Of a stretch of DNA of 6,618 nucleotides, positions 1 to 6,618 are shown piece by piece. The notes under the pieces were generated by a model. The model saw only the letters and a program-made list of their open reading frames with translations. It did no database searches and was not told the DNA's origin. Position 1 is the first letter of the stretch, and each line of letters opens with the position of its first letter. A program made the position numbers and the translations under genes. Source of the DNA: Planctomycetales bacterium (GTDB lineage: Bacteria; Planctomycetota; UBA11346); contig JANYGY010000262.1 in assembly GCA_025362255.1 (NCBI GenBank), positions 1-6,618 of the forward strand, read 5' to 3'.

Positions 1-861
1 GCCAACACCTACATCGCGACGTTCCTCGCGATCAGCCAGATCGGTGCGCGTCCGATTCCGGTCGAGCCGCTTGAGGGTACCTGCAATCTGGATCCGGCGC
101 TGGTCGAACGGGCCATCACGCCGCGCACGCGGGCGTTGATGCCGGTGCATCTCTACGGTCTTCCGGCCGATATGGATCCGCTGCTGGCGATCGCTCGTCG
201 TCATGGATTGAAAGTGGTCGAGGACGCCGCCCAGTGCCATGGCGCCCGCTACCACGGCCGGCGCATCGGCAGCCATGGCGACATCGTTGCCTGGAGTTTC
301 TATCCGACCAAAAATCTTGGCGCAGCGGGTGAAGCAGGCGCGATCACCACCGCAGATCCGACGTTGGCCGAAGCCGTGCGTGTGCGGCGCAATTACGGCT
401 CAAAGCAGCGCTACGTCTGCGAGGTCACCGGCCGCAACAGTCGACTCGACGAATTGCAGGCGGCCTTGCTGCGGGTCAAACTGCGCCGGCTCGAATCGTG
501 GAATGCGCGCCGGGCTCAACTCGCGGCGCGTTACGAACCGGTAGTCGGAGCCGCAGGCCTGCGCCGCCAGGAACTTCCTGCCGGTTTGCAAACCGCTCAT
601 CATCTATTCACCGTGCGCACCGCGCACCGCGCCCATCTGCAAGCGCACCTGCTCGCCGCGGCCGTGCCGTCGATCGTGCACTATCCAATTCCGCCGCATC
701 TTCAGGGCGCCTATCGCGATCTCGGGTTCCCGGTCGGCAGCTTCCCCATCACCGAGCGCATTCACGACACCATCCTGAGCCTGCCTTTGCATCCGACGCT
801 CAGCGATGCCCAGCAGGATGTCGCCTTGGCCGCACTTGCGGCGTGGCGCCCGCCGTGCTGA
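1..861 (+). CDS. DegT/DnrJ/EryC1/StrS sugar aminotransferase, 5'-partial
   Basis: PLP-dependent aminotransferase acting on a keto-sugar nucleotide in the cytoplasm. The frame is open from base 1, so the true start lies upstream. 286 residues are visible, and the first 80 or so are missing by comparison with the family's usual 360-380. The visible part opens with the family's NTYIATFLA segment. It continues with PVHLYG, the EDAAQCHGA motif (cofactor-binding Asp at bases 223-225, Gln at 232-234), SFYPTKNLG with the Schiff-base lysine at 310-312, a NSRLDELQAALLRVKL helix, and a C-terminal HYPIPPHLQ segment. The NYGS, NSRLDELQAA and HYPIPPHLQ pattern resembles the 3-amino-sugar branch (FdtB/QdtB type, dTDP-3-keto-6-deoxyhexose transaminases) more than WbpE or PglE. 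That substrate assignment is inference from recalled family sequences. Its last bases overlap the following glycosyltransferase. The family call is very secure; the exact substrate is not. Confidence 0.95.
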   Translation, partial: ANTYIATFLAISQIGARPIPVEPLEGTCNLDPALVERAITPRTRALMPVHLYGLPADMDPLLAIARRHGLKVVEDAAQCHGARYHGRRIGSHGDIVAWSFYPTKNLGAAGEAGAITTADPTLAEAVRVRRNYGSKQRYVCEVTGRNSRLDELQAALLRVKLRRLESWNARRAQLAARYEPVVGAAGLRRQELPAGLQTAHHLFTVRTAHRAHLQAHLLAAAVPSIVHYPIPPHLQGAYRDLGFPVGSFPITERIHDTILSLPLHPTLSDAQQDVALAALAAWRPPC

Positions 862-1724
862 CCCGTTTCACCACACTGGCGATCGGCGATCAGTCGATCT
901 ACGCCGTGCGCACCGCCTATGCGATGCTCTCAGTGCTCGCCCATCTGCCGCCCGCGGCAGAGGTCGAGGTGACGATCGTCACCGATCATCCGCAGCGATT
1001 CGCGTGGCTCGCGGACACCATCCGCATCATCGCCGTCGACGCCGCGACCGTGGCCCGCTGGAAAGGTCCGACGAATTATTTTTTCCGCTGCGAGATCGGT
1101 GTGCTCCAGCACCTCGCCACGCTCGGTGAGGCCAACCTCGTCTACCTCGACTCCGACATCATCGTCCGCCGCGACCTCGGCAGCTTTCTCGCGGTGCTCG
1201 CTGATGGCACGCGTTTCATGCACATGCAGGAGCGCGACATCGACCGCAGTCGGCGCGCCGGCGAGCAGACCCTGTGGCGTCAGGTGCGCGGCAAGACCGC
1301 CGCCGGCCTGACCATCCGCGCCCCGTGCACGATGTGGAATGCCGGCGTGATGGCCGTGCCCTGGGCTGAGCGCGGTCTGATCGACCAGGTCGCTGAACTG
1401 ACCGATGGCCTGATGGCGCAGGGAGTCACCCACTGGCTGGTCGAGCAGCTCGCCTATGGGCAAGTGTTTCAGCATATGCCAGGTCTGCGCACTCCGGTGT
1501 TGCAGGCCGCCGCTCCGTGGATGGACCACTGGTGGGACAACAAGCCGGGCTATGACGCTGCGATCGGCGAATTCCTGCTTGAAGCCCGGTTGCAGGGGTG
1601 GACTGCCGCCGAATGCGCGGCGCGCATCCGGCAACAGCCTCTGACCCTGCGCCTGAGCGTGCGTCGTCGCTGGTATCACCGGCTCTTGCGCGTCGAACCG
1701 CGTCATCGGGAAAGCACGTCATGA
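855..1724 (+). CDS. putative GT-A-fold glycosyltransferase (GT8-like, unassigned)
   Basis: Probable sugar transferase using a nucleotide-sugar donor, 289 residues if started at GTG 855. This start overlaps the aminotransferase stop by 7 bases and leads directly into the conserved-looking RFTTLAIGD strand. GTG 843 is an alternative, and neither has a clear Shine-Dalgarno. The frame is open further upstream, but that part is the shadow of the aminotransferase. An N-terminal alpha/beta region carries VTIVTDHPQRF. A metal-binding DxD follows in VYLDSDIIVRRDL (D99-S100-D101). Next come MWNAGVMAVP (N162-A163-G164) and HWLVEQLAYG (residues 193-202), which sit where GT8-type enzymes have their FNAG and EQD motifs. 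The C-terminal tail is basic. There is no signal peptide or membrane segment, so it is probably cytosolic or peripheral to the membrane. I recall similar uncharacterised proteins with the YFFR, YLDSD and MWNAGV pattern. Donor, acceptor and linkage are unknown. Confidence 0.72.
   Translation: MLTRFTTLAIGDQSIYAVRTAYAMLSVLAHLPPAAEVEVTIVTDHPQRFAWLADTIRIIAVDAATVARWKGPTNYFFRCEIGVLQHLATLGEANLVYLDSDIIVRRDLGSFLAVLADGTRFMHMQERDIDRSRRAGEQTLWRQVRGKTAAGLTIRAPCTMWNAGVMAVPWAERGLIDQVAELTDGLMAQGVTHWLVEQLAYGQVFQHMPGLRTPVLQAAAPWMDHWWDNKPGYDAAIGEFLLEARLQGWTAAECAARIRQQPLTLRLSVRRRWYHRLLRVEPRHRESTS
1708..1714 (+). promoter_or_regulatory. ribosome binding site for the UDP-glucose dehydrogenase gene
   Basis: The purine run GGGAAAG lies inside the end of the glycosyltransferase gene, with 6 bases between it and ATG 1721. 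It is the clearest Shine-Dalgarno-like sequence at any junction in the window. It supports 1721 as the start rather than an upstream in-frame ATG, whose extension would be the shadow of the preceding gene. Confidence 0.4.
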
Positions 1725-3061
1725 AAATCGCAATCTTCGGCACCGGCTACGTCGGGCTGGTCACCGGCACCTGTTTTTCCGAAATGGGCAACAACGTCGT
1801 CTGTGTCGATGTCGACGCCGAAAAAATCGCCAAGCTTTGTCGCGGTGAAGTGCCGATCTATGAGCCCGGACTGCAGGAATTGCTGGCCGACAACATTCGC
1901 CACCAACGTCTGCAATTTACCACCGCCGCGGTTGATGCGCTGCCCCAGGCCGAGGCGGTGTTCATCTGCGTCGGCACGCCGATGAGCCACGACGGCCGGG
2001 CCGATCTGAAATATGTCGAATCGGCGGCGCGCGATATCGGGCGCAATCTGTCGGCCTACGCCGTGGTCATCACCAAAAGCACGGTTCCGGTCGGCACCGC
2101 GGATCAGGTGCGTGGCTGGATCGCCGACGAGTTGAACAAGCGCGGGTCGACGATTCCGTTCGACGTCGCCTCGAATCCTGAATTCCTCAAAGAGGGGTCG
2201 GCGGTCGACGATTTCATGCGCCCAGACCGGGTCGTGATCGGCGTCGATACGCCCAAGGCCGAAGCTATCTTGCGCGACTTGTACGGCTCGTTCATCCGCA
2301 ACGGTCTACGCGTTTACACCATGGACATCCGCAGCAGCGAGATGACCAAGTACGCCGCCAACGCGATGCTCGCGACCAAGATCTCCTTCATCAATGAGAT
2401 CGCCAACATCTGCGAATGCGTCGGCGCGGATGTGCGCCAAGTCCGTCAGGGTGTCGGCGCCGATGCGCGCATCGGGATGCAGTTCCTCCATCCCGGGGTC
2501 GGGTACGGCGGTAGCTGTTTTCCCAAAGATGTCCGGGCCCTGGCGCGCACCGCCGAAGGGGGCGGCTATCATGCCGAACTGCTTGACGTGGTTGATCGGA
2601 TCAATCAACGGCAAAAGCAGGTGATCCAACGCAAGCTTGCCGCGTGGTGCGAACTGACCGGCCGGCAGCTTGGTGACTTGACCGTCGCGGTCTGGGGTCT
2701 GGCCTTCAAACCGAACACCGACGACGTGCGCGAGGCGCCCGCCCTCGATCTGGTGCGCGATCTCGCGGCGGCTGGCGCGCGCGTCCGCTGCAATGATCCC
2801 AAGGCGATTCACGAAACCAAGAAATCGCTCGGCGAGTTGCCCGGAGTGACGTATCATACCGATGAATATCTTGCGACCGAAGGCGCTGATGTGCTGTGCC
2901 TGATGACTGAGTGGCGGCCGTATCGCCGCCCTGATTTCGCCCGCTTGGCCAAGCAGTTGAAGGCGCTCGCGATCTTCGATGGTCGCAACCAGTACGATGA
3001 TCAGCGGGTCGCTCAATATGGCCTGACGGTATTTCCCATCGGGGTTCCCAAGCGCGCATGA
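1721..3061 (+). CDS. ugd: UDP-glucose 6-dehydrogenase
   Basis: Cytoplasmic NAD-dependent enzyme that oxidises UDP-glucose twice to UDP-glucuronate, a donor or precursor for acidic polysaccharides. 446 residues, a normal length. The N-terminal Rossmann fold starts MKIAIFGTGYVG (GxGxxG at 7-12), with the NAD-ribose-binding Asp at D30. It is followed by YEPGL, FICVGTP, KSTVPVGT and SNPEFLKEGSAVDDFMRPDR. The central helix has MTKYAANAMLATKISFINE (K210, N214). The active site GYGGSCFPKD carries the nucleophile C266 and D270. These four positions equal the K204, N208, C260 and D264 of the Streptococcus pyogenes enzyme with a constant offset of six, so the catalytic set is intact. The C-terminal UDP-binding domain has VWGLAFKPNTDDVREAPA. 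The start ATG 1721 overlaps the previous stop as ATGA and has a GGGAAAG upstream. The protein contains the signatures expected for Ugd rather than for the next gene's subgroup. Confidence 0.97.
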   Translation: MKIAIFGTGYVGLVTGTCFSEMGNNVVCVDVDAEKIAKLCRGEVPIYEPGLQELLADNIRHQRLQFTTAAVDALPQAEAVFICVGTPMSHDGRADLKYVESAARDIGRNLSAYAVVITKSTVPVGTADQVRGWIADELNKRGSTIPFDVASNPEFLKEGSAVDDFMRPDRVVIGVDTPKAEAILRDLYGSFIRNGLRVYTMDIRSSEMTKYAANAMLATKISFINEIANICECVGADVRQVRQGVGADARIGMQFLHPGVGYGGSCFPKDVRALARTAEGGGYHAELLDVVDRINQRQKQVIQRKLAAWCELTGRQLGDLTVAVWGLAFKPNTDDVREAPALDLVRDLAAAGARVRCNDPKAIHETKKSLGELPGVTYHTDEYLATEGADVLCLMTEWRPYRRPDFARLAKQLKALAIFDGRNQYDDQRVAQYGLTVFPIGVPKRA

Positions 3062-4359
3062 GCCACCAGGGCTTGTCGGTAGCGCAGATCACTTCGCGCC
3101 ACGCCGTCATCGGCGTCATCGGCCTCGGCTATGTCGGTCTGCCGCTAGCGCTGACCGCCGCCGAGGCCGGGTTTTCAGTCATCGGGTTCGATACCGATCC
3201 GGTGAAGCCGCGCAAAATCGGCGCTGGTGAATCCTACTTTCGGCACATCGCCGATGCGCGCATCGCGGCTGCGCGGTCGTGCTTTCGGGCAACGACGCAA
3301 TTTTCACATATCGCCGAATGCTCCGCGGTGCTGATCTGCGTGCCGACACCGCTTGATGATCACCTGCAGCCGGATTTGCGCTTTATCGAACAGACGGTGA
3401 TCACCATCGCGCCGCATCTTCGCCCGGGCACCTTGGTGGTTCTCGAAAGCACGACCTGGCCCGGCACCACCGTCGAAGTGGTCAAGCCACTGCTCGAAGC
3501 CGGTTCGGGTCTGATGGTCGGCGTGGACCTCCATCTCGCTTTCAGTCCAGAGCGTGAAGATCCGGGCAACGATCAGTTTTCCACCCGCACCATTCCGAAA
3601 CTCGTCGGCGGATATGACGCCCCGAGCCGCGATCTGGCGGTCGCTTTGTACGAAAAAATAGTCGAGCAGGTGGTCGCGGTCTCGAGCACCCAGGTCGCCG
3701 AGATGGCCAAGCTGTTCGAGAATATCTTTCGCGCCGTGAACATCGCCTTGGTCAACGAGACCAAGGTGATTCTCGATCGCATGGGCATCGATGTGTTCGA
3801 AGTGATTCGGGCGGCGTCGACCAAGCCTTTTGGATTCATGCCATTCTGGCCTGGCCCGGGTCTGGGTGGCCACTGCATTCCCCTCGACCCATTCTATTTT
3901 ACGTGGAAGGCAAAAGAGTTCGGGCTCAATCCGCGGTTCGTCGAACTCGCCGGAGAGATCAATCGGGCGATGCCGGCGTGGGTCGTGGGCAAGGTTCAGG
4001 ACTGCTTGAACCAGCATGGCAAACCCTTGAAAGGCAGCCGCGTCCTGATGCTCGGAGTCGCCTACAAAGCCGACATCGACGATATCCGCGAAAGTCCGGC
4101 GTTGGTTCTGCTCAAGCAACTCGAAGCCAAAGGTGCCCGGGTCACCTATCATGATCCGCATGTGCCGGTGTTGCCCAGCAGTCGCGAACATGCTGATATC
4201 GCCGGTCGCCAGAATCAGCCCATGTCAGCTGACCATGACTGTTTTCTTTTGGTGACCGCTCACTCGGAATTCCTCGCTGCAGAAATCCTGGCGCATGGGG
4301 TACCGGTGGTCGACACCCGCCGCCTGCTGCCGCCAGGCCCGCTGGTTTTTCCGGCGTGA
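3058..4359 (+). CDS. wbpA: UDP-N-acetylglucosamine 6-dehydrogenase, WbpA type
   Basis: NAD-dependent oxidation of the C6 hydroxyl of a UDP-HexNAc, most likely UDP-GlcNAc to UDP-GlcNAcA, in the cytoplasm. 433 residues, close to the 436 of Pseudomonas WbpA. The Rossmann motif is GVIGLGYVGLPLA (GxGxxG at 22-27, D45 ending the second strand). Then come ICVPTPLD, LVVLESTTWPGTT and the FSPEREDPGN signature typical of the WbpA/WecC branch. The central helix has MAKLFENIFRAVNIALVNE (K218, N222). The active site PGLGGHCIPLDPFY carries C273 and D277. The C-terminal domain has VLMLGVAYKADIDDIRESPA. FSPEREDP and GGHCIPLDP separate it from the upstream Ugd, which has GGSCFPKD. The start ATG 3058 overlaps the Ugd stop as ATGA; only a weak purine stretch lies upstream. 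UDP-ManNAc (WecC-like) or UDP-GalNAc (WbpO/TviB-like) substrates cannot be excluded without alignment. Confidence 0.9.
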   Translation: MSHQGLSVAQITSRHAVIGVIGLGYVGLPLALTAAEAGFSVIGFDTDPVKPRKIGAGESYFRHIADARIAAARSCFRATTQFSHIAECSAVLICVPTPLDDHLQPDLRFIEQTVITIAPHLRPGTLVVLESTTWPGTTVEVVKPLLEAGSGLMVGVDLHLAFSPEREDPGNDQFSTRTIPKLVGGYDAPSRDLAVALYEKIVEQVVAVSSTQVAEMAKLFENIFRAVNIALVNETKVILDRMGIDVFEVIRAASTKPFGFMPFWPGPGLGGHCIPLDPFYFTWKAKEFGLNPRFVELAGEINRAMPAWVVGKVQDCLNQHGKPLKGSRVLMLGVAYKADIDDIRESPALVLLKQLEAKGARVTYHDPHVPVLPSSREHADIAGRQNQPMSADHDCFLLVTAHSEFLAAEILAHGVPVVDTRRLLPPGPLVFPA

Positions 4360-4378
4360 TGACCTTGAAACAGCTGCG

Positions 4379-6352
4379 ATGAATCCTTTGCCCATCCCGC
4401 CGACTCCGACGCCGCTCAGCAAGCGGCTCGACTCAGTGAGTTCGTCGACGTTGCCGCGCGAGCCGGAATTAGCGGTGGTCGCCCGCTCGGCGATCAATGG
4501 TCGAGTGCTCAACTATCTCATCTGGACCTTGATCGATCTCGGGGCGCTGCTCGTCGCCAATGGGTTGACCGCGGCAATCCTGCAGGTTCCGCCGATGTGG
4601 TCCTCATGGATCACGTTGGTGGTGATGCTCGCCGTGCGCATGGCGGTGTTCTGGTCGTACGGCTTGTATCGGGCGATGGTCCGTTTCACCGGCACGCATG
4701 CGCTGGTGGTGCTGGCGCTGGGAATCGTGCTCGGCACCGGGGCCGCGATGGGCTTCGATCTGATGGTCGGTAATCATCAATACGGTCTCGCCTTTCTCGC
4801 GGTCGAGGCGATTCTCGCGCTATTTCTCTGCGGTGGCATCCGACTCGGTACGCGCCTGGCCATGGAATGGAGCCCCAATCGCGCCAAGCAGCGGGTGCTG
4901 ATTTTCGGCGCCGGATCGCTTGGCGAACTGGTCCACCGAGAGATGACCCGCATCGGAAATTTCCGCATCGTCGGATTTCTCGATGACGAACCGTCTAAAC
5001 TCGGGGCCGGCATCCATGGATCGTCTGTCTATGGTGGTCGCGATCAGCTTGCCGAAGTCGTTGCGCGTACCCGTCCCGACTTGCTGGTGGTCGCCATCCT
5101 GCACCTGCCGCCGGCGTCGGTGCGCGAACTATTTTCCGCCTGCATGGATCTCAAATTACGCGTGATGATCGCCAAGGGATTCACCTCGGCCTTCAGTCAG
5201 GACTTTCATCCGGAATTACGCAATCTGGCGCTTGAGGACCTGCTCTCGCGGCCGTCGCGCAATCTCGATCCGGCACCAGTGCGCAGTGCGCTGCACGGAA
5301 AACGGATCCTGATCACCGGCGCTGGTGGTTCGATTGGCAGTGAATTGTGCCATCAGATCGCGGCGATGAATCCGGCGACCCTGGTCCTGCTCGATCACTC
5401 CGAATTCAATCTCTATGCGATCGATCTGGCGATCCGCGAAAAGTTTCCCTATCTCACGGTCGAAGCAGTCATGGATAATCTCCAGTCTGCCGCCGACGTG
5501 CAGCGCATCTTTGCCCGCCATCAGCCGCAGGTGGTCTTCCACGCCGCCGCCTACAAGCACGTGCCGCTGGTCGAAGACAATCCCGCGCGTGGAGTCCTCA
5601 ACAACGTCAACGGCTTCCGCAATCTGCTGACCACCGCCGACGCCGCCGGAGTCGAGCGTCTGCTGCTCATCAGCACCGACAAAGCGGTGCGTCCGACCAA
5701 CGTCATGGGCGCCACCAAACGGGTGTGCGAATTGCTGTTGCAGAATTTCCCGGCCAAGACCACCAAGCTGTGCGCGGTGCGTTTCGGCAATGTGCTCGGC
5801 TCTAGCGGCAGCGTCATGCCCCGGTTTCTCGATCAGATCGCCCACGGCGGCCCGGTGACCGTCACCCATCCCGAGATCACCCGCTTTTTCATGCTCATCC
5901 CCGAAGCGGTGTCGTTGGTCCTGCAAGCCGGCGCGATGGCCAGCCACGGCGAGATCTTCATCCTCGACATGGGCGAACCGGTCAAGATCGCTGACATGGC
6001 CCGCCAACTCATCTTCATGACCGGTCACCGCCCGGATGAAGACATCAAAATCAGTTTCACCGGTCTTCGCCCCGGCGAAAAACTCTACGAAGAACTGATC
6101 ATCGACGACAAAGAAGGCGGCACCAACGTCGACGGCATCCTGATCGCCAAACCCAGCCCAATCCCCTGGCCCCAACTCAACGCCCGCATCGACCTGCTGC
6201 TGCAAGCCTGCCACGCCGGCGACCGCCACCAGCTCGCCACCGTGCTCAAAACCCTGGTCCCCGAATGGACCCCGGGCGAACGCTTCGCCCGCGCCCTCGC
6301 CACGCCGGCAGGTGGGATTCAGTTGGCGGGGATTTCTTTGACTGCCAACTGA
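4379..6352 (+). CDS. wbpM: membrane-anchored UDP-GlcNAc 4,6-dehydratase, WbpM/CapD/PglF type
   Basis: Converts UDP-GlcNAc to UDP-4-keto-6-deoxy-GlcNAc, the branch point to QuiNAc, FucNAc and bacillosamine-type sugars. 657 residues, near WbpM's 665. After a proline-rich tail (residues 1-35) come about four membrane helices (near 44-68, 76-97, 108-130, 136-157). A first nucleotide-binding fold follows, with VLIFGAGSLGE (G177 to E183) and VGFLDDEP. The catalytic extended short-chain dehydrogenase domain has ILITGAGGSIGSE (GxxGxxG from G314), FHAAAYKHVPLVE and STDKAVRPTNVMGATKR, then RFGNVLGSSGSV and LRPGEKLYEEL. The usual catalytic Tyr of YxxxK is Met here (M443, with K447; T433, D434, K435 present), as in PglF and WbpM. 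The active domain should face the cytoplasm. ATG 4379 is chosen because it is the first in-frame ATG past the previous gene, 19 bases after its stop; the upstream frame is a shadow. The ribosome site is weak. It is probably the last gene of the operon. Confidence 0.95.
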   Translation: MNPLPIPPTPTPLSKRLDSVSSSTLPREPELAVVARSAINGRVLNYLIWTLIDLGALLVANGLTAAILQVPPMWSSWITLVVMLAVRMAVFWSYGLYRAMVRFTGTHALVVLALGIVLGTGAAMGFDLMVGNHQYGLAFLAVEAILALFLCGGIRLGTRLAMEWSPNRAKQRVLIFGAGSLGELVHREMTRIGNFRIVGFLDDEPSKLGAGIHGSSVYGGRDQLAEVVARTRPDLLVVAILHLPPASVRELFSACMDLKLRVMIAKGFTSAFSQDFHPELRNLALEDLLSRPSRNLDPAPVRSALHGKRILITGAGGSIGSELCHQIAAMNPATLVLLDHSEFNLYAIDLAIREKFPYLTVEAVMDNLQSAADVQRIFARHQPQVVFHAAAYKHVPLVEDNPARGVLNNVNGFRNLLTTADAAGVERLLLISTDKAVRPTNVMGATKRVCELLLQNFPAKTTKLCAVRFGNVLGSSGSVMPRFLDQIAHGGPVTVTHPEITRFFMLIPEAVSLVLQAGAMASHGEIFILDMGEPVKIADMARQLIFMTGHRPDEDIKISFTGLRPGEKLYEELIIDDKEGGTNVDGILIAKPSPIPWPQLNARIDLLLQACHAGDRHQLATVLKTLVPEWTPGERFARALATPAGGIQLAGISLTAN

Positions 6353-6477
6353 GGGTCTGTCAGTGACCGATTTCCACGACCGAGATCCCACCACTCGCGC
6401 CAGATGCCAGCCACCGGCGCTCCCACGGGTGTCCAGTCCATACGCAAAAAACGATCTAGCAACTCCGCTCGGTTGAA

Positions 6478-6499
6478 AACGACGACGACCCGTGTCGTT
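6478..6499. repeat. small inverted repeat (AACGAC / GTCGTT)
   Basis: AACGAC at 6478-6483 is the exact reverse complement of GTCGTT at 6494-6499, with a 10-base spacer containing two more GAC triplets. The GAC repeat offers alternative pairings, for example ACGAC with GTCGT around a four-base CCGT loop. A GTCGTC copy at 6540-6545 could also pair. The structure is real on paper, but it is short and lacks a T-run, so a role as a terminator is doubtful. Confidence 0.35.
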
Positions 6500-6550
6500 C
6501 GTATAGCTCAATCACCATCTTCGCTCATGGAGAATCGGCGTCGTCACCCT

Positions 6551-6560
6551 TGTGATCACA
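6551..6560. repeat. perfect 10-base palindrome TGTGATCACA
   Basis: TGTGATCACA is its own reverse complement. It has the two half-sites of a CRP-type operator (TGTGA and TCACA) but lacks the usual six-base spacer. It is therefore not a standard CRP site. It could be an unrelated regulator site for a gene beyond the window, or chance. Confidence 0.25.
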
Positions 6561-6618
6561 GGCATCACCGCGCCAGGCCGATCGAACATCTAGATCAGTA
6601 AGCACCTTTGCCCAACAG

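Larger units (their letters stand above)
6353..6618. other. 3' tail without a supported gene
   Basis: These 266 bases follow the dehydratase stop. Hand counting gives about 57% G+C, lower than the genes appear. Open frames exist on both strands: plus-strand 6404-6601 (65 codons with an ATG), and a minus-strand frame from 6507 leftward to a stop at 6319-6321. Neither has a recognisable domain. The minus-strand frame reads as FNRAELLDRFLRMDWTPVG and so on, which is not low-complexity and could be a decayed gene end. I do not recognise it. No hairpin followed by a T-run is visible, so the operon's terminator is not evident. The region may be intergenic sequence or the edge of an inserted element. 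Confidence 0.6.

Noticed and set aside
498..854. N-terminal extension of the glycosyltransferase frame back to base 498
   Set aside because: This part overlaps the conserved C-terminal half of the aminotransferase in another frame. Its Arg/Ser/Ala-rich translation is typical of a shadow, and protein-like sequence begins only at about 855.
930..1706. 258-codon minus-strand frame opposite the glycosyltransferase
   Set aside because: The plus-strand frame has the DxD and NAG motifs and fits the operon overlaps. The minus-strand translation has no recognisable motif.
2306..3016. 236-codon minus-strand frame opposite ugd
   Set aside because: Shadow of the C-terminal half of a clear Ugd protein.
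3304..4191. 295-codon minus-strand frame opposite the WbpA-like gene
   Set aside because: Antisense shadow of a conserved enzyme gene. It has no recognisable domain and no separate regulatory signals.
6354..6368. GGTC/GACC mini-hairpin just after the dehydratase stop as a terminator
   Set aside because: The stem is only four pairs and no T-run follows.
5216..6511. 431-codon open frame on the minus strand opposite the dehydratase
   Set aside because: It lies antisense to a gene with unmistakable conserved motifs. Its translation is rich in Gly, Asp, Val and His with no domain, as expected for the mirror frame of GC-rich coding DNA.
6551..6560. TGTGATCACA as a CRP operator
   Set aside because: CRP sites need about six bases between TGTGA and TCACA. 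Here the half-sites abut, and no downstream gene is visible to be regulated.
6353..6601. In-frame extension of the dehydratase past its TGA, with a 65-codon frame from ATG 6404
   Set aside because: The protein already has normal length for the family at the TGA. The downstream translation is Arg/Thr/His-rich without a domain, and nothing suggests readthrough or recoding.

Overview
The window is a single plus-strand gene cluster for nucleotide-sugar and surface-polysaccharide biosynthesis (O-antigen, capsule or exopolysaccharide type). It holds five genes in tight succession, then about 266 bases with no convincing gene. The DNA is GC-rich. The WbpA-like and WbpM-like enzymes and the four-helix membrane anchor of the last gene suggest a Gram-negative bacterium. 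I cannot fix the phylum from sequence alone.

Layout: (1) 1-861, the C-terminal part of a PLP-dependent DegT/DnrJ/EryC1-family sugar aminotransferase, cut by the window edge. (2) 855-1724, a small GT-A-fold glycosyltransferase with a DxD motif, not assigned to a characterised family. (3) 1721-3061, a UDP-glucose 6-dehydrogenase (Ugd). (4) 3058-4359, a second nucleotide-sugar 6-dehydrogenase of the WbpA (UDP-GlcNAc 6-dehydrogenase) type. (5) 4379-6352, a membrane-anchored WbpM/CapD/PglF-type UDP-GlcNAc 4,6-dehydratase. (6) 6353-6618, a less GC-rich tail (about 57% G+C by hand count) with small palindromes but no supported gene.

The first four genes overlap at their boundaries (7, 4 and 4 bases), and the fifth follows after 19 bases, so this looks like one translationally coupled operon. 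Together the enzymes could supply a glucuronic acid donor (Ugd), an N-acetylglucosaminuronic acid donor or its derivatives (WbpA-like), a 4-keto-6-deoxy-HexNAc precursor (WbpM-like), and an amino-deoxy sugar (aminotransferase). The GT-A protein would use one such donor. Partner enzymes needed for complete pathways are not in the window and may lie upstream of it.

I found no mobile element, CRISPR array, RNA gene or clearly novel system. The points most worth a second look are the unassigned glycosyltransferase, the adjacent pair of paralogous 6-dehydrogenases, and the atypical 3' tail.
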